Part shown: positions 37,261 to 49,398 of the stretch, piece by piece
Layout of the letters: the number at the start of each line of letters is the position of its first letter
Numbering within the stretch: position 1 is the stretch's first letter
From: Myrica gale
Taxonomy: Eukaryota; Streptophyta; Magnoliopsida; Fagales; Myricaceae
Assembly (NCBI GenBank): GCA_963930655.1
Contig: OZ005600.1
Location: forward strand, 1,367,501 to 1,431,500
Length of the DNA stretch: 64,000 nucleotides
Direction of reading: 5' to 3'
Notes under the pieces: generated by a model
What the model was told of the DNA's origin: nothing
The model's input: only the letters and a program-made list of their open reading frames with translations
Database searches by the model: none
Made by a program: the position numbers and the translations under genes

Positions 37261-38136
37261 TTTAATTTACGTGACTAAACCCAGAGTTTTGCTTAGGGGT
37301 TTTGACTGATGTGTGGCGCTGGCGTGTTAAAAAGAAGACGTGACAGGACATTCCGTTAAATGGATTGACTGAAGTTTGACGGCGGAACCAAATCGTCACG
37401 AGGGTATGGACTGAATAACCATATAGTAAAAAATGAAACATAGTGACTAAATCGTCAGCGTGATATAACCTAATGACCATATTGTCAATTTTTTTAATTT
37501 ATTTAATTAGACATTTTCCCAGTGTTGGGCTCGGCTTAACGAAATCTAGGCCCGAAAAACAATGCTAACGAAGATGACTTTTAGTGTTTTGGTACAGAGG
37601 GATGGTGTTGGTAATTGGTTCAGCTAGAAGGTAGCCTTTTTTTGTTCTTTTGAAATTGCAATATTTAGAAGCCCAATAGAATTTCTAGAGTCGGCCCTTT
37701 TAGCTTCGATGCGACACTTTCCCATTGCGTCCAGGACCCACTGGCATGTATCGTAACCCATTCGTTCTTTTTTTGTGGTCCAAGAATCTATGAAATAGTT
37801 TTAAGTAACTTCAAGGCCAAGGAATTGAGTGGACCACCGACAAATGGAGCCATTTGTTCTGAATCCAAGTCCTTTAGTGGGCCACTGCGGAGTGCGACAT
37901 CCCGAACCCAATTCCTTCCGATGATGTATAACGTTACAGCGACTCGTAGATGTAATGGCCACCTGCTGGTTTGCTAGGACGATACGACTCGACGTAATAA
38001 AAATTTGAGTATTGACGAAAGCTTTAGCTTAGAGATTTCGTTACAGGGGAAAAAAGAAATTTAAAGAACAGGTGACAGCTGTAGAATTAGTAATAATATA
38101 TAACTTTTATATCGCTTGCTTCACTTCGCTACTTCG

Positions 38137-38336
38137 GGTGTGTTTGTGTTATAAAATTGTAGTGTTGTTAAAATTTAGGTATTGGGTTTAGTAAAAAAAT
38201 GAAGAGAGATAATTTTTTATATTTTTTGTAGTGAATAGTAGTGATTTGATGAGGGAGAGAGAGATTATATTGTAATTTTTTATTGTGTTAAAATTTTAGA
38301 GTGTATAAAATTTTAGGATGCAAACGCAGCCTTCCC
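38137..38336. mobile_element. MITE, about 200 bp, downstream of raffinose synthase
   Basis: The left end (gtgtttgtgttataaaatt) and right end (reverse complement of ataaaattttaggatgcaaa) form an imperfect inverted repeat. The interior shares gtaaaaaaatgaagagagat and gatttgatgaggg with the MITE at 25167-25354. It lies about 130 bp past the raffinose synthase stop codon. Confidence 0.6.
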
Positions 38337-38465
38337 CTTACGTGGGAAAAAATAAGTCAGCAAACTTCTTAGGAAAAAAAAAGAAGAAAAAGGAGGAAAA
38401 TTACAAATTACAAATTTCAAAATCCCAAAGGCAAAAAAGAAAAGAAAAAGGTCAGCCCCCTAACT

Positions 38466-41400
38466 TCAGAAGATGTACTCAACTACGGATGTGGTGGAAG
38501 AACTAGGCCATGGTACTTGAACAACAACCATGAAATCCTCGTACTCAAACGGAACCTCCCTGTCATCAATCCTGCAAGCCATTGGCTTATGTGTTGCGAA
38601 AACCCTCATTTCTCCAGTGCCCTTCACTCCAATTCGGACTGACTTAGCCTCATCATGGAAGGCCAAAGACTGAATGGCACCGCCAGTGTTGAGCATGTTC
38701 ACCAAACCAATAGGAGCAAACTGAACTGCTGTTCCAGCCATTACGGTGACTGGGGACACAGTTATGAGCTCGAAATTGAATGGCTCCAGAGATATCTCCA
38801 TCTTCTCTGATGGCTTGGAGAGGACTACCTTCTTGGCCTTGTAATAGTACAGTGCAAAAAGGTGTACCCCTTTTATGGAGATTGGATTCTTGCCACTCTT
38901 CCACTCAATGTCGTTTGGGCTGGCTAGAGAGGTCACGGCATGGGAATATTGGGAGAAACATTGGTTGCGCCTAGTTTCGCGACTCCATCCACCTCCTTGG
39001 CAGTTGAATGCCCCTAGAACTCCAGTGTACTGTTGGAAAAGTAGACCAAAATTGTAAGAACTAAGAATGCAGATGTCAAAATTTCAAAAGCAGAGCACTA
39101 GAAAGACATGAAGAATGCCCACCTTGTTCAGGTTCCATATTTTGAGCATAGTCTTTCCATCATGCAGAGGATCCTCAAAGAGACAGTCTCGGGTTGGGAG
39201 TGCGTAGTACTGGCAGCGCAAAATGGAACCATCAGGCAACACCAGGGTCTTCAACAGCTCAAAGTTGTGCTTCCCAACAGCGTCACTGACATAAATTGGG
39301 CCACCAGAAATTGCCCGAGACGCAGCATGGAAAGCAGCGCATGGGTGGGTGGACTGGAACATGTCCCAATCTGGGTGAATGAAGTTGCCCATCCACAAAC
39401 TATTGTAGGCACAGTGCACCATGTGACACCCTTGGAGCCAAAATGTCCCATTTGGATCACCGGATGGATCGGTGCACCAGAAATCATCCCCTGTTTGATA
39501 CACGAATTAACATGTTAAAATTAGTCAAAATTCTGAAACTTAGCCAATTTTTTCTTTTGTCCTTTTTGGCTGACTACACGTGTAATTAATCTATAATTGG
39601 ACAAATAAACACATTATATCCAATTAATTAATTTCATATGTCAAAATCAACAATATCCAAACAAGTGATATGAAGAGACTTGGTTCCAGAATGAAGATAA
39701 TATATTTTAGCTTCCAGGCTTACAATACTTGGCGTACGCCAACTAATTAAATGGGGACTAAACCTAACAAGAAGCTGAAATTCAGAAGAGGAAAACGATA
39801 GTTGCGTGAATCTTAGGCCAAATTAATTATGACCAAGAGGAAAAAAAGAAGAAGAGGAGTTGAGATGTACAAATATTCTAAAATATATATTTTTAAATAT
39901 TTTAGACTAATTAATTAGTTGACTATTCCTTAGAGTTTTGCCTAAGTCAATTTTTTAACCATAAAGTATATTACTATATTATATTATATTATATTATATT
40001 ATATTGCAGTGACTTACCAACACGGCCAAGAGTTATGGCCTCTGTTCCAAGGAACATGAAGTCGTTGCAGTGCTCCATGCTAGCAATAACTCCGTTGCCA
40101 TTAAAATGCTTCCTCACCGAAGCAGTGAGTGCCTTAAAATATGCCTTTGCTAGCTCCACTCTACCCCCATAGTTCTCGCACAACATCTCCAGCAGCTGTG
40201 AATTGAAAATTCGAGGATAATTAATCAAATATTCATTGAATATTTTTGCAATATCATTTCTACTATTTTTGTTTTTAAAAATAATTTAAATACTGGTGAT
40301 TTTCAAGGAAATAAATAACCATCAGAATGTCTACGAAAAATAAAAAAGGTGGGATGGTTGTAATCTATAGACTATAAACGATAACGCGCCGACAAAGCCC
40401 GGGCAAGGTAACTGTAGTCAAAGTAACTGAATCCGTCTCTTTTAGATAAGAAAGCATTAAACTTTAGTTAGGTGGTAGGTGTCGTAATAAACGCATAAGT
40501 CCTTGGTCCAATTAAAATAAAATAAAAGCAAAAATAAGGAAATTCGTTGAACTTACATGGATAACGTCCACCTTGACGCCATCGATGCCAACGGCTTCCA
40601 AGTGTGAGTGGATCCCCTCGTACATCTGATCAACGATCTCCGGTGGGACCAGCCCCACAGCGTTCTCGACGATCTTGTCCACCGCCAGATCCTCCATGGT
40701 CAGCTCCAACCCCGGCGAGAGCTTGGGCTTCTCGATCACCGAGTCGGGCAGTCCGGGCACATTGGGCCTCAGCCCACCCCAGTACCCACACAGTGCGTGC
40801 CAAACGTAGACATAGTCCACGCTCTTGAACTCTTCCTTTAGGTCCCTGATAAAAGCACCCATTCCGTTGTTAGGGGCACCAATGGGTGAGCTTTTGGGGC
40901 TGATATAGTCCCTAAACTTGTAGTTCTCCTGAAAATTCAAGAGCCTGCATGGCATTTGCTCACCGGCAGCTGTTTGGTTCATGCCCTCTTGGGTGATTGG
41001 GTCTGAATCGTGGCCAATGGACTGCCACCCATCGTCAAGCAAAACGAGACCAGGTGGGCACCCGCCTTCAACGAGCCCTCTCACACCTTCTAAGACACCG
41101 TGAGGGTGCACAGTAAGATAGAATGCGTCCCACGTGCACCAACCAAATTTGTCCACGATGCCGGGAGGGGTTTTCTCCTCCAAAAGCTTGAACGTGCCCA
41201 AGTGAACCCTGACAACCTTCATGGCTTCCTTGACCAAGTTGAACGGATCGTCGCCGGCATGTACGTACATGATACTCTGGAAGGAAGCTCCGGTGGCCTT
41301 AGTGGAGCCGCTCTCCACGCAGAGATCGAAGTTGTCGTCTTGGCCGGGCTGGATCGAAGCCCGGAATGGACCTTCCAGAAGAGGAAGGAGCAGAACATAT

Positions 41401-41786
41401 GGGCGACCGGAATCTGATTTTTCGAGAACCACCATCTGGGTCTCGTTCTCGAGGTCTCGGCCGTTGGAGCCAACCCAGTGGGTGGTCCACCAGACCTTGA
41501 ACCTGAATATGCTCATGAATCTAATTTTCTTCAGTTTGCCGACGGGGACGACATGTCGGCTACTTGACTGAGTGGTATTGAAGCCGACAAAGCATCCGAG
41601 GGTGGAGATGGACTTATCAACGGATGTGTAGGGTGAAGGGGTGGCTACGATATTATCAGGGACGTCGGAGAGAATGACGTGGCCATTGGCCAAGAAGTTT
41701 GAATCCTCCAACGTGATTGGAGACTGGTTAAAACCATCGACAAGGGTGGTGATATCGGAGCCAGCTTTGCTCGAACTTGGAGCCAT
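38466..41786 (-). CDS. RFS5: raffinose synthase (GH36, RFS5/SIP1-like)
   Basis: Four exons join to 779 residues: 40557-41786, 40018-40195, 39123-39490 and 38466-39029. The enzyme transfers galactose from galactinol to sucrose, making raffinose, a soluble sugar that protects against drought, cold and seed desiccation; plant raffinose synthases are thought cytosolic. GH36 landmarks are visible: LVLLDDGWQSIGHD near residue 250 and GIDGVKVDVIHLLE, where Asp407 is the expected nucleophile and the codons span the exon 1/2 junction. The conserved DWDMFQSTHPCAAFHAASRA block is in exon 3. The length matches the family (about 780). The region between DDGWQS and KVDVIH is of the raffinose-synthase type, longer than in alkaline alpha-galactosidases. 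The start MAPSSSKAG is the first in-frame ATG. Confidence 0.95.
39972..40005. repeat. (ATTAT)n microsatellite beside a splice donor
   Basis: About seven pentamer units lie 12-45 bp beyond the end of raffinose synthase exon 2 (splice donor at 40016-40017, minus strand). Confidence 0.95.
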
Positions 41787-43860
41787 TGACGAACCAAGAA
41801 GAAACTGGTTATGAAACAGAGAAAGGTAATCAACGAACTGTCAAATAAGAGAGAATATGGACAAGGAGAAAGACTCTGTGGTGGAAGGAGGAGAGCCAAA
41901 GGGCGGTATGTATAGGAGAAAAAGCTAGGCTTCAATTTACAAGAAATGAACGGTTGAAAGAAAAGGCGAAGATTCTCTGTGATCTTCAGAAAGAAGCTTT
42001 AATTTGATTGATTCGGTGAAGTATATTATAGGAAATCTGCAATCACCAGAGGTTTTCTATCATCTATGGCTGAACGAATATGGGAAGTGTCGACTTTATA
42101 GGCGGAGCCAGATTTGGACGAAGGTGACATGAAAGTGCGTTTGAAAATATTATATTATTTATTATTGCTATCTCGTTTTATTGGGCATTGGTCGTGAGGG
42201 GTGGGACAGTGGGAGGGATAGTCGTTATGACTTATGACTTTCATTTTGCAATAAATATAGATGAGTCATCGCGTGAGAGACAATTATTTAACCTATACTT
42301 TATCAGAGAAATCTCCGAATTTTTTTTATAATATTCTTAAAATTAGAATAAGTAATTAATTAACGTCGGTATCAAATCCAATCTTAAGCCAAATTGCGCG
42401 CCATTGTATTGGATTACAAATATATTCGATCTGACACATAATTATTCTTTGTTCTTCAACCTTCTCTTATTTCTCAAGATTTTGCAATAAATATGTTTTT
42501 TTTTGTGCGCCAATAAATATGTATTTCTAAGTGGTGTTTTGATGTCTTTACACTAGGTACCGATGTCTCCCGAATATTTGATTCGTGCATATTAATTGCA
42601 CCCTAGGCAAATTGTAGAAGTTTCTGAATTCTCTTAAAAATAAAAATAAAAATAAAATTTTGGAGGGCGTAGATGTTAATTAATGGAATATTTTGGGAAA
42701 GCGAATATTTTCCAATAATATGTCTCTTAGTTATTTTTCCGTAGTCTGTGAATGTAGATAACCGGTTTCACATGGAATTTCTCATGACTCTTTAAAAGAA
42801 TTACCACCCCTTTTTACCACCCCTTTTTATCCCCTTTTTATCCCCTTTTTTTACAGGCTTTCCCATTTTAAAAGAATTACCACCCCTTTCTAAATTTGCG
42901 TTGGCAAGTGCTGATCAGGTAGGGTGCAGTCCACAGAGCTTATTGGCCAATACAAAAATCTGTATTTGTACTCCTTCACACTAACACCATTCTCAACGTC
43001 ACCATCACATCTTCTAGGTGTGACAGGTGACGGCATCCTAATCCTATTAGTTCTTCTAAAGGATTCCAGTATTTCTTGTTGGGTTCTTTTGATCGAGGGA
43101 TTGATATTTGCTCAAAAAAGAAGAAAGCCATCTTTTCTTTTTATCATGATTTATGGCACTCACCAAAGGGCGTAGCTAGGTTCTTTGGAAAGATGAAGAT
43201 TGGATAAGGGAATAAAGAACACTCCTTTTTTTGGAAAAGGGCGTAGTTGGGTTCACTGCGGGCTGCTCTAGAGGAACTGGGGTCTCAGACAAAATTATAA
43301 AGTGAGGCATTTTATAATAATTTATAAAATAATATATTTAAAAATTAATATTAATAAAAATTAATTAAAAGTATTCTTATAAATTTTTAGATGTAAAATT
43401 ACTTATCAAAGTGTTATATTCTAAATTTATTAATACATCATTTTAATTAATAATGTTAATAACCATTTAATATTTCTTGAATCATACTCTATCTAATATT
43501 TTATTAATTTTAATGATAACTAAAATAAATACAACTTACAAAATTAAAGTAAAAAATTTAGAATAATAGTTCCTGAGACTTTAGCAGGAAATATAAGAGT
43601 TGAGAAACTCCAATAAATGATAAGAATAAAAACATAATGATTGAAAGATGATTTTTCTATATTTTTTACACTCGACAGATATTTTCTCAAATAAGTTTAA
43701 GTATCTAGGAATATCTAACGGCAACAAATTAATTAAATAAAGAGATTGAATTAGACTCTATAGGGTTTCTTTGAATGAATTATAATTATTATCTTTAAAC
43801 AAGAAGATATTATAGGGTTGAACGCAGATTTTATAAATACCACAAGAAATGAAATGTTAA
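41787..43860. other. raffinose synthase upstream region, intergenic
   Basis: The first 400 bases are the likely promoter and leader. At 42790-42890 short blocks (taccacccctttt, atccccttttt, aaaagaattaccacccc) are repeated. No gene seen. Confidence 0.5.
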
Positions 43861-43879
43861 CACTCCTTCTATTTAAGTT

Positions 43880-44275
43880 AAGTTTTTTAGATCTTAATAT
43901 TAATTTTTCTTTAAATATAACATTGAAGATAAATTTTGAACTAGGCCCTCCTAAATTTAGGAAAAAAATAAATACTCATTCAATAAAATAAAGGAGATTT
44001 AATAGGCCTCCTCAATTAATATACTCTTTAACCTTAAGTTTTTTAGGTCTTAATATTTTTTTTTAAAATATATCATTACAAAAAGTTCTAAATTTAGGGC
44101 ATCGTAAATTTGGGTAAAAGTTAATGCTCATTCAATCAAGAAGATTTAATAGGGCTATTTAATTAATATATTTTTTAATATTAAGCTTTTTAATCCTTAA
44201 TATTAATTTTTTTTAAAAGAATATACCATTACAAAAAAAAATTAAATATGAGAGCTCCTAAATTTAGGTACCTTA
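43880..44275. repeat. three degenerate AT-rich tandem units, about 150 bp each
   Basis: Related blocks beginning aag(t/c)ttttta start at 43880, 44036 and 44183. Each contains a poly-T stretch, a cattac or cattg phrase and cta-aattta. The periods are 156 and 147 bp. No coding content. Confidence 0.65.
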
Positions 44276-44808
44276 ATCAACCAACTACGCAACTGCTTCT
44301 CGCATGGCCAGCAAATAAAATCCTGCGGCAGAAAGAGCTTACAATTGTATTTGCATCATAAACCAAATTACAAAAATGCCTTCTGATATGACAGGTGTCA
44401 GCAGAAGATGCAAAGTTAAATTTCTTTGTACTAACAAAGTTTTATATTTAAAAAATAAAAATAAAATATAAAATAGTCCTTGGCGATTGGTTGGAAAGAA
44501 AAAAAAATATATATTCTAAGCGTGTGGGCTCCTGGTTCGACTCCTGCCGCTAAAACTGCGCGGAGTTGGCGTTCTTTACTTCACCGTTTTCGTGGTAATT
44601 AAGAAAGTCACTGTGCAGTGTGCCCAGTGGAATAGAGTGTGTCCCCTCTTTGGCGTTGGCGTGCCGACCAGTGCCACGTGTTGGCCTCTGAGGCCATCAT
44701 CCACCGACCCCATAAAATCTCATACTTTTTCTAATAAAAAAAGATAAGGTGTTAAGTGGGCACCTCAGCGATTGCCACGTAGGGATCTGCCGGGCAAAAA
44801 AATTAAAG

Positions 44809-45713
44809 AAAATTTACTTTTTAGTTACAAGTTTTTACTCTCTTTATATTTTTAGTCCTTAAAATTAACTAGTCAAATTTTTAGTCCTTTAATTTTCACT
44901 GCATTTAAATTTTAGTTCTTCCGTTACCCTCCGTCATCCTAATTAACGGAATAATTTTACACGTCAGCTTCATCTAACACGCCACCCTTCATTTTCACGT
45001 TAGGCTCAACCAATTGAACGTGATTTCTTAAACGACCTGTAGCTAAAAAGTTTTATATAGAGTTTCAATTAAATAGAAGCTACAAGTCGTTTAATAAATC
45101 ACATTCAATTAGTTGAGGCTAACGTGGAAATGAAGGGTGACATATTAGATGGAAGTTGACGTGTAAAATTATTCCGTTAATTAGGGTGACGGAGGGTAAC
45201 AGAAGGACTAAAATTTAAACGGAGCCTCAGCCTCAACCAATTTGAAGGGCCTCAGCCTCGTCGTTCTCATGTCAACCGCAAGAGGCCCTTCAAATTTCAA
45301 TTTCACCACTTCATCGGACTTCCACTTCTCGTGTATAGATCTACCAAAGCCTGTGTAATACCTGCAACTCTCACCTCTGTCCTTTCCAGCATCCTCAAAG
45401 ATACATTTCTATGTTCCTTGACATGAGAACGACGAGGCTGGGACTTTAAGTTTTATGTAGAGTTTCAATTAAATAGAAGCTACAAGTCGTTTAAGAAATC
45501 ACGTTCAATTGGTTGAGGCTAACGTGGAAATGAAGGGTGACGTGTTAGATAGAAGCTGACGTGTAAAATTATTCCGTTAATTAGGGTGACGGAGGGTAAC
45601 GGAAGGACTAAAATTTAAACGGAGTGAAAATTAATGGACTAAAAATTTGTCTCATTAAGTTTAAGGACTAAAAATAAAAAAAGGGTAAAACCCGTCACTA
45701 AAAAGCAAATTCC
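44809..45713. mobile_element. foldback/Pack-MULE-like element with captured gene fragment
   Basis: The left arm (about 44809-45044) is inverted relative to two direct copies of the right arm (about 45055-45222 and 45450-45713). Shared phrases include ctaacgtggaaatgaaggg and attattccgttaattagggt. Between the two right arms is a 220-bp non-repeat insert (45223-45445) derived from a host gene. The arms end in aatttgctttttagt-like sequence. The layout suggests a Mutator-like element that captured host DNA. Confidence 0.75.
45260..45412 (-). pseudogene. captured CRM-domain gene fragment (CFM-like)
   Basis: On the minus strand one frame reads MLERTEVRVAGITQALVD (from about 45390) and, one base out of register, the next reads SIHEKWKSDEVVKLKFEGPL. 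Joined, these match the order of the CRM domain of plant chloroplast/mitochondrial group II intron splicing factors (CFM/CRS1 family). The fragment covers less than one domain, is frameshifted and has no start or stop of its own. A 23-bp inverted repeat (about 45249-45271 and 45418-45440) flanks it. It is a gene relic inside a mobile element. Confidence 0.75.
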
Positions 45714-45724
45714 TCAAAAATTAA

Positions 45725-45906
45725 GGGGGCGTTTGTTTGTGGAAATTTCGGAGAATATTCCTGAAATTTTGGGAATCTTTACTTTATTGAGATTTATTGG
45801 GGTTTGTGAAAAGTAGAGTGTATGTGTGTAAAAGTTAAAAATTTTGGAGTGTGTTTGTTTTGTTGGAAATTTCGAACCCCAAAATTTTGGGGAAACAAAC
45901 ACCCCC
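45725..45906. mobile_element. Tourist-like MITE (PIF/Harbinger), 182 bp
   Basis: The ends GGGGGCGTTTGTTT and AAACAAACACCCCC form a 14-bp inverted repeat with one mismatch. TAA flanks both ends (45722-45724 and 45907-45909), the target-site duplication expected for PIF/Harbinger elements. Two further decayed copies of the family are seen at 55832-56011 and about 16705-16856. Confidence 0.85.
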
Positions 45907-46329
45907 TAAATGTTTTAGACCCTACGTTGTACTGCGAAAGAAAAAACAAGAATAGTAAGTCGCAAAAAGCGTTATGTTCCAACTACCGAATGGAAAGGTC
46001 GGCGGTTTACATGGTAAAGTACACGTGTTGGGTTGAATCACGCGCTTTTGGGAGAAGTGGATAACACCCTCAGCTACGGAGCCAAGAGTCCAAAGTCCAA
46101 ACGGTGTTTAGTGCGGAGAAAAATCAAATTCCTTAGATTCAAATAGATCAAATTCCCCAATATATAGGTGATTATGTTCTTAAAATTTTGCTCCAAATCT
46201 ACCGTAATAGGAGCAATCTTTAAGTATATAAGATAAAACAATAAAGAAACACAAGTGTATTTTAATTTGTATTTTTCATTCACTGCGTATATATCTGTCA
46301 AATTAAACTGCATCAAATAAAAAAAATAT

Positions 46330-47173
46330 GAATTTAGCAGTTTATTCCTTACATTTTACCTACTTTTATTTTTAGTGATTGAGTTTCATGTTTTCAAATT
46401 TTAGTCATTAGATTTACATTTGTTGACGAAATGACCCTTCTACCAGAAATCCGTTTGTTTCCATAACGAAAGGTTCACATTAGCTGAAAACGACAGCTGA
46501 TGTGGTGAGATAAATTGACAGTCTAGTCTTTGAGTTTTACTCCATTTTATTTTTTAGTCTATGAGTTTAATTTTTTCAAATTTTAGTCCATGAATTTACA
46601 TTTTTTTTGACGACATGATCATCCCGTAAGGGGATCTGTCTGTTTTCCTAACGGAAGAGCCACATCAGCCGACAACTCAGAGTATAAATTAAGCCTCGTA
46701 GATCATTGATTTTCTTTGTAAAATATGATCCTATCCATACCACGAAGGCAAGTGTGAGGATCAAACCAATTAAAAAATCCACATGCTTTCTGCAATTCAA
46801 TAGAACACATAATGTCCCAGTTTTGGTGTTTTGAATAAATAACAGGTACTAAAATTTGAATAGTAATCCAAGGACCATTTTGTAAAAAATGTAATCATAA
46901 GGATTAAAATTTGAAAAAATTAAACTCAAACACATAAAAGGGACTAGAATCTAAGGACTAAAATGTCAATTTCTCTTAACACATCAGCTGCTAAGTTGTC
47001 AGTTGATGTGACCCTTCCGTGAGAGAAACAAACGGATTCTTGACGGAAGAGTTATTTTGTCAAAAAAATATAAATCGAATGACTAAAATTTGAAAAACAA
47101 AACTTAAAGGACTAAACTTAAGGACTACAAAATAAAAGGAGATAAAATCGAAAGATTAAACTGTTAAATTCTC
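46330..47173. mobile_element. nested foldback element pair
   Basis: Outer arms (46330-about 46505 and about 46975-47173) are inverted copies sharing gaatttaacagttta-like ends and ctaaaatttgaaaa phrases. Inner arms (about 46505-46690 and 46850-46975) are inverted copies of a related sequence. No coding capacity. The architecture repeats that of 34611-37490. Confidence 0.65.
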
Positions 47174-49398
47174 AAAGTAAAGAAACTAATAGGACATATG
47201 TTAAGCATTTAAAACAATCAAATCAAAGTAAAAACCGACAATGTTGGTATTAGTTAACAATTCCTTGTACTGTCTCATAATTATGAAATCCCATAACTGT
47301 TCCGAATCAAATCAATCAAAAGCTGAAGCGATACAAGGCCGTACATCATACAAAATATCCATATTTTTTGCCTCAGTTGAGCCTCACACATATATTTGTT
47401 TATGACCTATAAATAGTAATGTAACTATATAATAAGGTAATCAGTTTAATGAGAAAAACTTCAGGTCGTATGAGAACACAAAGATCAAAAGTGCGCGTGG
47501 GACGAGCTTCCATCTTCATGGGAAGACGGAGTCAAGACCCTCATGTGCAGCAACGGTACATTTGGGGTCGGAAACTAGGGAGCACATGGCGATCCTTTGC
47601 CGTGCCACGCTTCCACTCAGGCTTGCGACGGTGGATAAGACTTTTAGTGCCGGTGGGTGGAAGAAAGCAATCGGTCGGTCATTTAAACCAGTAAGATTAC
47701 GCGTGGTTTCCGTGACCGTTCCTAAAGGCTAAAGCGGTATTGATTTTTCAAAAGCTCAAACGGCGAATTACATATATGCCCATGAAATAAATAAAATCAT
47801 TTTCATATCTTGAGGTAAATTTTAAGGTCATAATCTGTCTTTCTATTGATTTGTCGTTTGTTACACTAACAGTAAGTCACGTTAGAACCAATCAGATGAT
47901 GTCACGTGTTTTATGAGCCCACAATTGCCAAGTCACTTGTCCAGTCATATGATAAGTCATTACATTCTTTTTAATTTTAATTTATTTACCTCGTGAATAT
48001 ATGTACCATTCTAACATACTACCTAGACATGAGATACATTCAAGCCATTTTTAAAACCCCTTGTCCTTGTTGATCACGCTATTATTTTTATGACACAGTA
48101 AAGACTTTTGAGCAAGGTACAGTTACAAAGAAAAGGTCTAATAAATCCGACCCAAAACAAAATAAATGGAAAAAAGATTCGGAAGCAACTATCGGCCACC
48201 GACATCCGCGAAGCTGTGGGGACCAGTCAACCCTTATCTTAATTTAGCCACTGGAGCCCCCACGTGGCTCTAAGTCATGTCTTTCTTCTTTGATTCGAGA
48301 GTTCTATGTCGAAGCTAAAAATAAATATGTAGGTACAGTTGAACATGCCTAAATATTAAATAATAGCTCAATAGTGACGATCCCTTGCTAATGCCCTCAA
48401 TCTCTTTTCCCTTTCCTTTCCTTTTTTTATTTTATTTTTATTTTTTAAAATGGTATTTGGTAATATGCTTGCGAGCTAACTTCAAAATGCCTGATTCTGT
48501 GAATTGTGATTGGACTATCAACAAAATAAAACCCAAGATGTGGCAAAAATATAAAAACAAACGAAAAATTGAGTATCACGAGTTTCAGACTACTTTGAAT
48601 TTTGCATTGCCTGGCCTAAAGACAGGTCTGGTTTCACCCCAAAAATGAAGGTATGGGTTTCCTTTTGTACAAACAGAAAGCTCCTTTACATCTTACGAGG
48701 TGGGCTCCGAGATCCAGGTTTTACAGATTCGCACTTGGCGAAGCCCAACTTTTCTATTTGAAGAAAGTATAGTTAGCAAGCCTAATCCTATATTCAATAT
48801 GTATACAATATTTGTCCGTTCGATCCAGTCCACATTAAAAAATATACACAGCATGTGCGACGCAGCGGGATCCTCAGGATCCATTGTGGTTCCCGTTAAA
48901 AAATGGAAGGAAAAAAAAGCATGAAAAGGTATTTTGCTGATATGCGAATCCCGATGAAACATGGACAACGTAAGCGTTCTTTCCTTTTGCTTTTATTATA
49001 CTTGTCTAAAAACAATACTATACAATACAACCATACTTCTCGATATGATTCTTATTTCCCTTTTCTCATTTTTGTTTGCCTCTAAGTCTACGACTTACGT
49101 CTCTCTCTAATTTTTCAGAGCAGGTTACACGACTCTTTTCGTACGTGTTAAGAGTAGTCATTTTAGTTTCAGTAAACTCACAAGTCACAACAGGTACCTA
49201 CATCACCACAGCAAAGACTTCCTCGTTGCTTCATTGAAAGGCGCTCCCAGCACAGACTGTCGAACAGAAAAGGTCAAACACAGTACTTAAAGATAGTGGG
49301 GACTTCTCCCCATTTGCAAGAGAGAAAAATTAAGTCATACCAACCATTTAACAGGGACGCAGCTATAAAGTTTTTAACTTTGGAGGGGCCAAGTTGCA
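47174..49398. other. intergenic, no gene recognised
   Basis: AT-rich DNA. Open frames at 47449-47694, 48385-48648 and 48693-48968 have no family motifs and look random. Confidence 0.5.

Larger units (their letters stand above)
34611..37490. mobile_element. nested Mutator-like non-autonomous element, outer copy
   Basis: The left end (34611-34852) and right end (37261-37490) are inverted, diverged copies of one terminal repeat. They share phrases such as aatccatttaacggaat and atttagtcactatgtttcat. Between them lies a second pair of related terminal repeats. I see no intact transposase. The long arms fit a Mutator-like element, but I could not find a target-site duplication. Confidence 0.75.

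Noticed and set aside
40604..41571. Plus-strand frames opposite raffinose synthase exon 1
   Set aside because: Shadows of the GH36 coding strand.
44481..44543. tRNA-like A box (tggcgattgg) and B box (ggttcgactcc)
   Set aside because: The boxes are 43 bases apart with an A-rich insertion and no cloverleaf can be formed; at most a tRNA-derived SINE trace.
47449..47694. Arg-rich plus-strand frame
   Set aside because: No family similarity recognised; isolated in repeat-rich DNA.
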